The translations under genes and the position numbers were made by a program. Below, in pieces: positions 31,745 through 39,925 of a stretch of 56,086 bases of DNA. Location: NCBI GenBank assembly GCA_025455395.1, contig JALOMO010000027.1:1-56086 (forward strand), written 5' to 3'. Under the pieces are notes generated by a model. It searched no databases and was not told where the DNA came from. It saw nothing but the letters and a program-made list of their open reading frames with translations. Numbering within the stretch: position 1 is the first letter of the stretch; every line of letters begins with the position of its first letter. This DNA comes from Bacteroidales bacterium (GTDB lineage: Bacteria; Bacteroidota; Bacteroidia; Bacteroidales; VadinHA17).

Positions 31745-33810
31745 GCAAGGCCTATATACCAAAGGAAATTAGCTGGCTCTCATTCAACGGGAGGGTTCTT
31801 CAGGAAGCTGAGAACAGTGACGTCCCTCTTGTCGAGAGACTCAAATTTCTTGGTATTTACTCCAATAACCTCGATGAATACTTCAGGGTAAGGGTGGCGA
31901 CACTGAAGAGGCTGTCACTCTTCGGTAACAAGTCGAAAATTATACTGGGTTACAACCCCAGAACTACCCTTAAGAGAGTTCACGAGATAGTGCTTGAACA
32001 AAATGAACGTTTCGAGAAGGTCTATAAGCACCTGCTTAAAGAACTTAATAAACAAAACATCCACATAATAAATGAACAGCAGCTTGACGCTAAACAGGCT
32101 CTGTTCGTCCAGGAATACTTTCACAGGGAGGTACGCACAAGACTCATGCCTCTGATCCTCACCAAGGATGGCGGATTGCCAAACCTGACTGATGATGCCA
32201 TATATTTCGCCATATTACTGAAGAATTCAATAACCGATAAAAAGCGCTACGCCCTGCTTGAAATACCCGCCGGCATCCTGCCCAGGTTCCTGCTCCTGCC
32301 TGAAAGGGATGGCGGAAAATATATCATATTTCTCGATGATGTAATACGTTACGGGATGAAGGAACTATTCTTCATCTTTCAGTTCGATGAGATTTTTGCA
32401 TACACAATCAAGCTGACCAAGGATGCAGAACTTGATATCGCCGATGATATCTCTGAGAGCTATATAGAGAAGATATCAAAAAGTCTTCAGCAACGTAAAA
32501 AAGGAACCGCAGTAAGACTCGTGTATGACAGAAACATGCCTCCGGAATTGCTTAAAATTCTTACCAGAAAGCTGAATCTCGGGCCCGATGATGCAATTAT
32601 CCCCGGCGACAGATATCATAACCTGAAGGATCTGATAAGATTCGACCAGCCTGAAGGTGCCAGATTCCGATACAAACCACTGACTCCTATTCTGCATCAT
32701 GACATTAATCAAGGCAGAAGTATCCTTTCGGTGATTAAAAAGAAGGACCTGATGCTCTACTTTCCCTACCACCCGTTTGATCATTTCATAGATCTGCTCA
32801 GGGAAGCTTCCATAGATCCTAATGTAACTTCAATTGATATAACACTTTACAGGCTCGCAAGGAACTCCAGCGTAATAAATGCCCTTCTTAATGCAGCAAG
32901 AAACGGCAAGAGCGTTACAACTGTCGTCGAGCTTCAGGCCCGCTTTGATGAGGAGGCAAACATTATCTGGGGGAAAAAACTGCTCGACGAGGGAGTCAAG
33001 GTAATATACGGAGTGCCGGGACTTAAAGTTCATTCAAAGCTTTGCCTGATCACCAGGGTAAAGAACGATGTGGTACAAAGGTTTGCAGCTGTCGGAACCG
33101 GTAACTTCAATGAGGAGACTGCCAGAGTATACACTGACCACCTCCTGCTTACCGCGGATAAGAAAATCACCAATGAGGTAGTCAAGGCCTTCAACTTCTT
33201 TGTTGCCAACTACAGGAAGGAAAAGTTCTACCATTTGCTGCTCTCACCATTTTACCTGCGTAATAAGCTCCTGATGCTCATTGAGAACGAAATCAAGAAT
33301 GCCAAAGCCGGGAAGAGAGCATATATATATGTTAAAATAAACAACTTGACTGATGAGGAGATCATAGGCAAGATCTATAAGGCAGCCTCTGCCGGGGTGA
33401 AGATCAGACTCATCGTCAGGGGCATGCTTTCACTTGTTCCCGGAGCGAAGGGTGACATGGAAAATCTGAAGGCAATAAGCATAGTTGACAAGTATCTTGA
33501 ACACTCAAGATTCCTGATCTTCTGCAATGGGGGGGATGAACTGGTCTATATCACCTCTGCCGATATCATGCCCAGAAATCTTGACCGCCGTATCGAGGTC
33601 ACATGCCCCGTTTATGATGAATCAATCAGAAAGGAGATCAGGGATGTGTTTGAGATTCAGTGGAATGATACAGTTAAGGCAAGGATCTTTGATGAAACAC
33701 AGTCTAATAATTTGGTAAAGGTAACAGGTAACCCCATCCGTTCACAGATAGAGGTCCATAAATATCTTCTGAAAGCAGGAGAGGTGACTGACGATCCTAT
33801 TCCGGCATAA
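31741..33810 (+). CDS. ppk1: Polyphosphate kinase 1
   Basis: 690 residues from the ATG at 31741, which overlaps the sixA stop. An upstream ATG at 31678 lies inside sixA. The N-terminal domain has EISWLSFNGRVLQEA. The head domain and two phospholipase D-like catalytic domains follow. The autophosphorylated His is in GLKVHSKL (His431), and the second conserved His is in LEHSRFLIF (His588), 157 residues apart as in E. coli PPK1 (435 and 592). The enzyme makes polyphosphate from ATP reversibly at the inner membrane. The 3' end overlaps the convergent amidase by 14 bases. Confidence 0.96.
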   Translation: MSKAYIPKEISWLSFNGRVLQEAENSDVPLVERLKFLGIYSNNLDEYFRVRVATLKRLSLFGNKSKIILGYNPRTTLKRVHEIVLEQNERFEKVYKHLLKELNKQNIHIINEQQLDAKQALFVQEYFHREVRTRLMPLILTKDGGLPNLTDDAIYFAILLKNSITDKKRYALLEIPAGILPRFLLLPERDGGKYIIFLDDVIRYGMKELFFIFQFDEIFAYTIKLTKDAELDIADDISESYIEKISKSLQQRKKGTAVRLVYDRNMPPELLKILTRKLNLGPDDAIIPGDRYHNLKDLIRFDQPEGARFRYKPLTPILHHDINQGRSILSVIKKKDLMLYFPYHPFDHFIDLLREASIDPNVTSIDITLYRLARNSSVINALLNAARNGKSVTTVVELQARFDEEANIIWGKKLLDEGVKVIYGVPGLKVHSKLCLITRVKNDVVQRFAAVGTGNFNEETARVYTDHLLLTADKKITNEVVKAFNFFVANYRKEKFYHLLLSPFYLRNKLLMLIENEIKNAKAGKRAYIYVKINNLTDEEIIGKIYKAASAGVKIRLIVRGMLSLVPGAKGDMENLKAISIVDKYLEHSRFLIFCNGGDELVYITSADIMPRNLDRRIEVTCPVYDESIRKEIRDVFEIQWNDTVKARIFDETQSNNLVKVTGNPIRSQIEVHKYLLKAGEVTDDPIPA

Positions 33811-35380
33811 ATTCAGGGGCTTTGCGGTACCGAGTGGCTGACTCGTAAGCATAAGCTATCTCTATCAGTTGCGGCTCACTCCATGCCTTCGCGAAGAACG
33901 ATATACCCACCGGAAGTCCGTCAATGAAACCCATCGGTACTGTAATATTGGGATAGCCTGATATCGCTGCCGGAGATGAACTGCTAAGAACAAAAGCATC
34001 GCCGTTGATAAGGTCGGTCTTCCATGCCGGCGACCCTGTCGGTGCCATAAAGGCGTCAAGATCATTCTCTGCCATCACCCTGTCAATGCCTTCCTCCCTG
34101 ACAAGCCGGTTCATCTTACCGAGGATCTCAAGAAACTCCTGTGACTCAACACTACCCTTCTTCTGTGCCTCAATGAGCAGTTCCTGATCATAATACCTTA
34201 GTTCGATCGAGTCTCTTTTATTGAACTCGATAAGTTCCTCAACACTCTTCACAGGAGCAGCCTCTCCCAATGATGCAAAGTACTTGTTTAGTCCATCCCT
34301 GAACTCATACAGTAAAACCTGGAATGAGAGGGAGGATACTTCACTGCTGTAGATATTATCGATTTCCACCACCTCGGCTCCCTGGCTTCTTATAAAATCT
34401 GCCGCTTTCTGCATCAGAGTGTCAACCTTGAAGTGCTGCCCCCTGGCTGAGGTGTACCAGCCTATCTTTTTTCCCTTCAGTCCATCCTCTTTCAGGAAGG
34501 GGGTATAGTCAGTAAGATATTTACCTTCTGATGTGGCAGTCTTGCTGTCGGCCGGATCGACGCCGGTCATTACGCCCAGCGCAATGGCTGCATCGCTCAC
34601 CGTACGTGCCATTGGGCCGGGGGTGTCCTGGGTGAATGAGATGGGTATGATGCCGCTGCGGCTCAGCAGCCCCACGGTAGGCTTGATGCCTACTATGCCG
34701 TTGGCGGTTGCAGGGCATACTATTGAGCCGTTGGTCTCTGTACCTATGGCAATCATGCAGAGGTTGGCTGATACGGCTACACCTGACCCGGAGCTTGAGC
34801 CGCAAGGGTTGCGGTCAAGGATATAAGGATTCTTTGTCTGTCCTCCGACACCGCTCCATCCGCTCGATGACAGGTTACCACGGAAGTTGGCCCACTCGCT
34901 GAGGTTCGTCTTGCCGATGATAACAGCGCCGGCATCTCTCAGCTTCTGCGCCACATAACTGTCCTGTGCAGGATGTGATCCGCGCAGCGCCCTTGATCCT
35001 GCCGTTGTCTCCATCGCATCATGAGTGTCAATATTATCCTTGAGAAGCACCGGCACGCCATGCATCGGACCTCTTATCTTGCCATCCTTCAGCTCCCTGT
35101 CGAGCTCTGCGGCAATGGTCAATGCATCAGGATTGACCTGCAATACTGCATTTAAATGCGGACCGTTGTCGTCGATGGCCTCAATACGGTCAAGATAAGC
35201 CTGAACCACCTCAGTTATGGTAAAGTCACCGTTGGCATAGCCCTGCTGAAGCTGCATGATTGTGTATTCTTCAAACAAAAAGGATTTTGCATCCTCAGAC
35301 CGCGTGCCTCCGTCTCGCTTGCATGACAACAATGTAACGATACATATAAGGACAATAAGTGACCTCTGACAATTCTTCAT
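33797..35380 (-). CDS. Amidase signature family lipoprotein
   Basis: 527 residues from the ATG at 35380, where a lipoprotein signal begins (lipobox TLLSC, Cys20); the ATG at 35425 only adds 15 residues before it. The Ser-cisSer-Lys triad is visible: Lys in VPVLLKDNIDT, and the Gly/Ser-rich CGSSSGSGVAVSAN with the following GTETNGSIVCPA. This is the GatA/fatty-acid amide hydrolase fold. As a secreted lipoprotein it is unlikely to be the tRNA amidotransferase subunit and probably hydrolyses an amide outside the cytoplasm. It begins 69 bases after the thiN stop and might be transcribed with the thiamine operon. Confidence 0.9.
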   Translation of the reverse strand: MKNCQRSLIVLICIVTLLSCKRDGGTRSEDAKSFLFEEYTIMQLQQGYANGDFTITEVVQAYLDRIEAIDDNGPHLNAVLQVNPDALTIAAELDRELKDGKIRGPMHGVPVLLKDNIDTHDAMETTAGSRALRGSHPAQDSYVAQKLRDAGAVIIGKTNLSEWANFRGNLSSSGWSGVGGQTKNPYILDRNPCGSSSGSGVAVSANLCMIAIGTETNGSIVCPATANGIVGIKPTVGLLSRSGIIPISFTQDTPGPMARTVSDAAIALGVMTGVDPADSKTATSEGKYLTDYTPFLKEDGLKGKKIGWYTSARGQHFKVDTLMQKAADFIRSQGAEVVEIDNIYSSEVSSLSFQVLLYEFRDGLNKYFASLGEAAPVKSVEELIEFNKRDSIELRYYDQELLIEAQKKGSVESQEFLEILGKMNRLVREEGIDRVMAENDLDAFMAPTGSPAWKTDLINGDAFVLSSSSPAAISGYPNITVPMGFIDGLPVGISFFAKAWSEPQLIEIAYAYESATRYRKAPEFMPE

Positions 35381-35449
35381 GACATTTAATTTTAGACTGT
35401 TAATATAAAAATTATGTTTGAACATTCAATGGCTTTGACAGGGCCGGAA

Positions 35450-36088
35450 TCATTCTGCCCCATCCCGGCTCAGCTCCGGATACTTCAGAAACACAATGAC
35501 CTGGCCATCTGAAAAACTGAGACTGAATGATTCCCCTACAGCTTCATTCAGCGTTCCCCTCCACCATGACCCCAGTGCAAGATTGTTAAGAGGATACCTC
35601 AGCCCCGTAGAAGTAATCTTCAATTTGTTGTCAATGCTGAAGAGCGATACCTGCTGCCCCGGGTGAGAGGCTATGATCACACTGCGGTCATAGACCCTGA
35701 ATGACCCGGTATCAGTCAGCATGATAGCATTTATCATGCTGCTGTAGTCGGCAAGTAATGAGATATTGCCCAGGGTATGATCTTCCCTGATGCCTGTGGC
35801 ACCAATGATCACAACCTCGGTAATTTCGTTCGCCACGCACCACTTGACAGCCTTGGTCAGGTCATTGGTATCCTGATCGTCGTCGGGAAAGAGCCTGTCG
35901 CTGTATTTTTCCTTCAGTGAATCAGAAATAGAGTCAAGGTCGCCGACAATAGCGTCAGGTATACGCCCGTATCTTTCCAGTTTTTCTGCAGCACCGTCGC
36001 AACATACGATCATCTCAGCTTCAGCAAGATGAGACAGTGGAACAGGGTTTACCGGGAAGGAGCCGTCAGCAAGTAATATTGTTTTCAT
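35450..36088 (-). CDS. thiN: Thiamine diphosphokinase
   Basis: 212 residues. Conserved segments are ILLADGSFP, IVCCDGAAEKLERYGRIPDAIVGDLDS-like (near 27-52), the substrate loop DDDQDTNDLTKAV, and GATGIREDHTLGN. The C-terminal beta-domain carries the thiamine-binding TSTGLRYPL. It converts thiamine to thiamine diphosphate with ATP in the cytoplasm. It is the third gene of the riboswitch-controlled thiamine operon, separated from pnuT by 118 bases filled with short tandem repeats. Confidence 0.92.
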   Translation of the reverse strand: MKTILLADGSFPVNPVPLSHLAEAEMIVCCDGAAEKLERYGRIPDAIVGDLDSISDSLKEKYSDRLFPDDDQDTNDLTKAVKWCVANEITEVVIIGATGIREDHTLGNISLLADYSSMINAIMLTDTGSFRVYDRSVIIASHPGQQVSLFSIDNKLKITSTGLRYPLNNLALGSWWRGTLNEAVGESFSLSFSDGQVIVFLKYPELSRDGAE

Positions 36089-36104
36089 TGTTGATTGTAT
36101 TTAT

Positions 36105-36134
36105 GGTCTGAAGGTCTGAGGTCTGAAGGTCTGA
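36105..36134. repeat. Tandem repeat, two 15-base units GGTCTGAAGGTCTGA
   Basis: Exact duplication of a 15-base unit that is itself a doubled GGTCTGA. It lies between pnuT and thiN, 17 bases from the thiN start. Confidence 0.85.
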
Positions 36135-36181
36135 CGCTGCGCTACGTCCTGTGGTCATAAGGCCTATGTTCATGACATTCA

Positions 36182-36209
36182 ATTCTTAATTCTTAATTCT
36201 TAATTCTTA
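36182..36209. repeat. Period-7 repeat ATTCTTA x4 overlapping the pnuT stop
   Basis: Four exact ATTCTTA heptamers. The last one supplies the minus-strand TAA stop of pnuT at 36207-36209, so the repeat begins exactly at the gene end. Confidence 0.9.
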
Positions 36210-36827
36210 ATTTATCTCTGCTGCTGACTTCCTTTTCCATGCCCTCACGCCAATAACAGCCATGACAAAATAGACCATGAACAGTGCGGCTGTCGGAAAC
36301 ATTCCCATTTTCAGATATACGATAACTGCAACTGAGTTGGCCACTATCCACACATACCACTGTTCGAGATATTTTCTTGTCAGCATCCATGTGGCCACAA
36401 CAGAGAGTGAAGTTATCAGGCCGTCCCACAGTGGCACCGGTGAATCAGTCCACCTGTCAAGCAAGTACCACAACAAAACCCACAGCAAGAGAGCCGAGAG
36501 AAGGCAGTAGAGGGCTGTCCTTCCATCTACACTTATTACATTGCCACTTGCCCCACTGACGCTTCCGCCAGCCGGCGGATCGGTCAGTGCCTTTGGCCTG
36601 TGCCACTTGTACCACCCGTAGATGCTTATGGCAACATAGTAACCCTGCAACACCATGCCTGCATAAAAACCTTTCTGGCCAAAAACCCAGATATAGACTG
36701 CCGATGTGATAATTCCCAGCGGCCAGAGAAGGATGTTTTGCCTTATCTCGAGAATGACATAGATGATGCCTGTTACCGCACCAAATAATTCCAACATATG
36801 CTCACCAAGCCATTCGTTCATTTCCAT
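36207..36827 (-). CDS. pnuT: PnuT thiamine transporter (PnuC family)
   Basis: 206 residues from the ATG at 36827, which overlaps the receptor stop as TGATG; an ATG at 36890 lies inside the receptor gene. Seven hydrophobic segments are typical of PnuC-like carriers, with the N-terminal EIRQNILLWPLGIITSAVYIW and the family's WYKW segment after TM3. PnuC members move NMN or nicotinamide riboside. Members encoded under a TPP riboswitch beside thiamine genes are called PnuT and take thiamine across the inner membrane, which is the reading here. Confidence 0.9.
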   Translation of the reverse strand: MEMNEWLGEHMLELFGAVTGIIYVILEIRQNILLWPLGIITSAVYIWVFGQKGFYAGMVLQGYYVAISIYGWYKWHRPKALTDPPAGGSVSGASGNVISVDGRTALYCLLSALLLWVLLWYLLDRWTDSPVPLWDGLITSLSVVATWMLTRKYLEQWYVWIVANSVAVIVYLKMGMFPTAALFMVYFVMAVIGVRAWKRKSAAEIN

Positions 36828-39256
36828 CAGAATATCACAGAGATCCCGGCACTGAAGTTTATAACCGCCTGAGGAAAGAAATAAGCCCACGTCTTCTCAA
36901 TACCGTCTTCTTTCCACATGCCACCGTATGCATTGTTCTCATACAAACTATTGAAAACATTGTTTACCGCGAGGTGAAAGGCCATTTCTTCCACACCTTT
37001 AAAATATATCTTATAAGCAGCCGAAAAATTATTTACGAAATAGGGATTAATAATCCTGTTCTTGTTCATGGTGTTATCAAAGTACTGCTTACCTACATAC
37101 TTGCCTGTCAGTCTGAGCGACAATCTCTTCAACGGATTCACTTCTATCTCTGCTGACCCTGTCATGCGCGGAGAATAGGCTATATCAACAGTACCGAGGT
37201 CGGTATAAAGGTACTCCTCGCTCCAGTCAGCAGTGTTGTAATTATAATAGTAGTTCCTGAAATCCCTTATCCTGCTGCGGCTCATGGTGAGGTTCGCCTT
37301 CACTGCAACAATTGGAACGGGCCTGAAGCTTCCTGACAACTCTATGCCTGTCCTGAAACTCTCGGGCACATTTGTCATCACAGGATACCCGGTGTTGCTG
37401 ATCCTTCCTGTAGGGACGAGCTGGTCACGGTACTGCATATAGTAAAGATTGACACTGAGGGCCATTGAGCCGCTTCGGAAGCTGTAACCACCCTCAAAAT
37501 CGGTAAGCCTCTCTGGTTGAGGAGTGGCTTCATCATCACCTGCAGCTTCCTTGAAGTCAGACCGTGTCGGCTCCCGGTGAGCAACTGATACGGAAAGAAA
37601 TGCATCATTGCCGCTTCCGTCAGACCAGAAGAGGCCTGCCTTTGGATTGATGAACCTGAACAGATGGCTGGCGGTTAGGTCTTTCATATCATCATCAGCA
37701 CCGGTGAAACGGTAGTCAATCTGCCTGTACTGCATATCGGCAAAACCGCTGATACTGCCGGTAACTTTTAGAGTCACCTTCCCATAGATATTAAACTCAT
37801 CCTTGCGCCCGTTGTTGCTGTACCATTCGTATCCGGGGGTGACAGAACCCGGATATTCCATCCATATGATATTTCCGAAGTGATCACCGTCGTACCTGTT
37901 GAGGGCGCCGCCGAGGGTCCACTCAGCCGCAGTGCCGTACCTTACCAGCGACCATACTGCCCCGTAGAAGTTGTTGTCAAGCCATTTTCTCTGTACCATA
38001 TCGGTTTCTGTAACCTCAACCCCGTTATCAGTAAGTCCGTCCAGACCATATTCCGAAGGGTCACGGTCACTCTTCTGTTCTTCATAATACCCCAGGCCGG
38101 TCGTCAGATGAAGTGCCGCATTCAGAGCGAGCATCGAGCTGAACAAATGTGTATACGAAAGATGGTAATGGTTTTGCTTATAGTTGTCGGTCTCATCATC
38201 ATAGTATTGCACTTCACCATCACTGTCAGTGTATTCACCTGCAGGATTATATCTCCTGTTTACGCTGAGCATCTCCTGTGGTACGCCCCACCAGCTGATA
38301 CCTGTTCTTTCACTGCCTGTGATAAAATTAAATTTCAGCCTGTCAGAGGGTGCTGACCATATACCTGTTATCATGGCTGAGCTTATATCGGAGGCGCTCT
38401 TTTCAATATAACCGTCACTTGAAATATGAGATGCCCTGATCATCATGTTGAACCTCTCTCCCATGTCTCCGGTCCACGTCCTGGCCGAAGCCCTGAGGGT
38501 ATTGAATGATCCTGCAGACATTTCTGCTGATGCACCGGCTTCGGCTGGTGGCGTGATGGTACTTATATTCACTGATGCTCCGAATGCCCCGGCACCGTTT
38601 GTTGAGGTGCCCACGCCACGCTGTACCTGTACGCTTCCCGTCGACGAGGCAAGGTCAGGAAGATCAACCCAGAAGACCTGCTGCGATTCGGAATCATTGA
38701 GTGGTATGCCGTCAAGGGTGACATTTATTCTGCTTCCATCGGTACCGCGTATCCTTAGAGAGGTATACCCTATGCCGTTGCCGGCATCAGAGGTCTCCAC
38801 AACTGACGGAGTAAGTGAAAGAAGGAAGGGCATGTCTCTTGTCATATCATTCTTTCTGAGCTCTGATGCCTCCACAGTTGTATGTGCCATGGGAGTGCGG
38901 TTGCCGGCACGACTGCTTCTGACTATCACCTCCTCTGTAACGAACAGTGCCTCGTTCAAGACAGCATCAGCCACTGCATTGCCTTTTAAGACAACAGTTG
39001 TATCAAATGGTTCATAACCGGTAAATGTAATGCGCATTGAGTAACTCCCTTCCCTGAGACCCCGAAGGATATAGTTGCCGTCATTATCACTCGCAACACC
39101 AGCACCGAGGCTCTCAATTACCACTGAGGCGCCCGCAAGCGGATTACCCCCGGTGTCAGTTACCCGGCCTTTTATGAATCCACGGTACTGCTGTCCGGAT
39201 GTCTCAGCTGTGACTGTAATTGCAATTAATGCGAAAAAAATCAGACGCCTCATCAT
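36827..39256 (-). CDS. TonB-dependent receptor, predicted thiamine uptake
   Basis: 809 residues with a signal peptide (to about 21, ETSGQQ). A carboxypeptidase-regulatory domain (about 26-108, IKGRVTDTGGNPLAGASVVIE) and a plug (about 115-235, with SLRIRGTDGSRINVTLDGIPLNDSE-like core and STNGAGAFGASVNIST) precede the 22-strand barrel, which ends in ISVIF. The TPP riboswitch and promoter directly upstream and the PnuT and ThiN genes downstream make thiamine or its phosphates the expected substrate; such receptors are known in Bacteroidetes thiamine regulons. The stop overlaps the pnuT start. Confidence 0.92.
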   Translation of the reverse strand: MMRRLIFFALIAITVTAETSGQQYRGFIKGRVTDTGGNPLAGASVVIESLGAGVASDNDGNYILRGLREGSYSMRITFTGYEPFDTTVVLKGNAVADAVLNEALFVTEEVIVRSSRAGNRTPMAHTTVEASELRKNDMTRDMPFLLSLTPSVVETSDAGNGIGYTSLRIRGTDGSRINVTLDGIPLNDSESQQVFWVDLPDLASSTGSVQVQRGVGTSTNGAGAFGASVNISTITPPAEAGASAEMSAGSFNTLRASARTWTGDMGERFNMMIRASHISSDGYIEKSASDISSAMITGIWSAPSDRLKFNFITGSERTGISWWGVPQEMLSVNRRYNPAGEYTDSDGEVQYYDDETDNYKQNHYHLSYTHLFSSMLALNAALHLTTGLGYYEEQKSDRDPSEYGLDGLTDNGVEVTETDMVQRKWLDNNFYGAVWSLVRYGTAAEWTLGGALNRYDGDHFGNIIWMEYPGSVTPGYEWYSNNGRKDEFNIYGKVTLKVTGSISGFADMQYRQIDYRFTGADDDMKDLTASHLFRFINPKAGLFWSDGSGNDAFLSVSVAHREPTRSDFKEAAGDDEATPQPERLTDFEGGYSFRSGSMALSVNLYYMQYRDQLVPTGRISNTGYPVMTNVPESFRTGIELSGSFRPVPIVAVKANLTMSRSRIRDFRNYYYNYNTADWSEEYLYTDLGTVDIAYSPRMTGSAEIEVNPLKRLSLRLTGKYVGKQYFDNTMNKNRIINPYFVNNFSAAYKIYFKGVEEMAFHLAVNNVFNSLYENNAYGGMWKEDGIEKTWAYFFPQAVINFSAGISVIF

Positions 39257-39326
39257 AGCACTTACAAATTAACTCTTCAACTGTCAGAAGTAAGGGTGGA
39301 TCACCAAGCCGGAAATGATTACTCTT

Positions 39327-39397
39327 TTCCCTACGCCGGCATTACCCGGATCAGGTTATAAGGGTATGATCTCAGCCTGTTATTTAAGGCACCCCGA
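39327..39397 (-). ncRNA. TPP riboswitch (THI element)
   Basis: On the minus strand the conserved core reads, in order, CGGGGTGCC, GGCTGAGATCATACCC, AACCTGATCCGGGTAAT and GCCGGCGTAGGGAA. This matches the pyrimidine-binding CTGAGA and the pyrophosphate-binding half of THI elements. It lies 70 bases upstream of the receptor start. No intrinsic terminator follows, so control is probably at translation initiation: TPP binding lowers expression of receptor, transporter and kinase. Confidence 0.97.
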
Positions 39398-39407
39398 TTC
39401 GACATCA

Positions 39408-39439
39408 CAAAGGTACAACGGTTATTGGAAATAACCAAA
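39408..39439 (-). promoter_or_regulatory. Bacteroidetes promoter of the thiamine operon
   Basis: The -7 box TACCTTTG (39415-39408) is preceded by TTTG (39439-39436) at a 20-base spacing, matching the Bacteroidetes consensus TTTG-N19-21-TAnnTTTG. Transcription would start near 39401, just ahead of the riboswitch core. Confidence 0.8.
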
Positions 39440-39472
39440 AATTCGACCTTAAGCCACATTGTCTGTAATTTG

Positions 39473-39480
39473 TATATTTG
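39473..39480 (+). promoter_or_regulatory. Bacteroidetes -7 box TATATTTG
   Basis: An exact TAnnTTTG match 26 bases before the start of the gene at 39506, divergent from the thiamine promoter. Confidence 0.45.
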
Positions 39481-39505
39481 TTGCTGATAAGTCAGAAGCA
39501 GACAG

Positions 39506-39913
39506 ATGGACGATATACTCAGAAAGCTCAGGTACACAGACCAGGAGCGTATTGCAATACTTAACGCACCTGCCGGTTTTATAAAGAGGATGGAGAAGCT
39601 TCTTCCCGGCGTTCAGGTTGACACTGCCATCAACGCCCGTTACCTGTATAATTTTATGGTCGCATTTACCCCAGGGTCAGAGGATGTTAAAATGCTGGGG
39701 CCCTCATGCATTCATAACCTTGGCAGCGACGGCAAGCTCTGGATGGTATATCCTAAAGGAACTTCAAAAAAGATCACCTCAGATATAAACCGTGACAAAG
39801 GATGGGAACCGATAGCTGAGGCAGGCTTCAGGGCGGTGAGCCAGGTGGCGGTTGACAATGACTGGTCAGCGCTCAGATTCAGGAACTTAAAGTATGTCAA
39901 ATCGAAAAAATAA
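39506..39913 (+). CDS. Small conserved protein, DUF3052-like
   Basis: 135 residues, no signal peptide, cytoplasmic. The stretch GKLWMVYPKGTSKKITSDINRDKGWEP-like (near 85-110) and the ending VAVDNDWSALRFRNLKY resemble DUF3052-type proteins, which carry an LW-YPK core, DxNRD and a terminal WSALRFR. This is judged by eye. Function is unknown. The fucosidase gene follows 12 bases later, so the two are likely co-transcribed from the -7 box at 39473, though a functional link is not evident. Confidence 0.6.
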   Translation: MDDILRKLRYTDQERIAILNAPAGFIKRMEKLLPGVQVDTAINARYLYNFMVAFTPGSEDVKMLGPSCIHNLGSDGKLWMVYPKGTSKKITSDINRDKGWEPIAEAGFRAVSQVAVDNDWSALRFRNLKYVKSKK

Positions 39914-39925
39914 AGATAGCAGATA

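Noticed and set aside
33797..35380. GatA subunit of the tRNA amidotransferase
   Set aside because: The amidase has a lipoprotein signal peptide and no gatB or gatC neighbours.
37880..39017. Plus-strand open frames of 158 and 190 residues inside the thiamine receptor gene
   Set aside because: Shadow frames of the receptor with no recognisable protein features.
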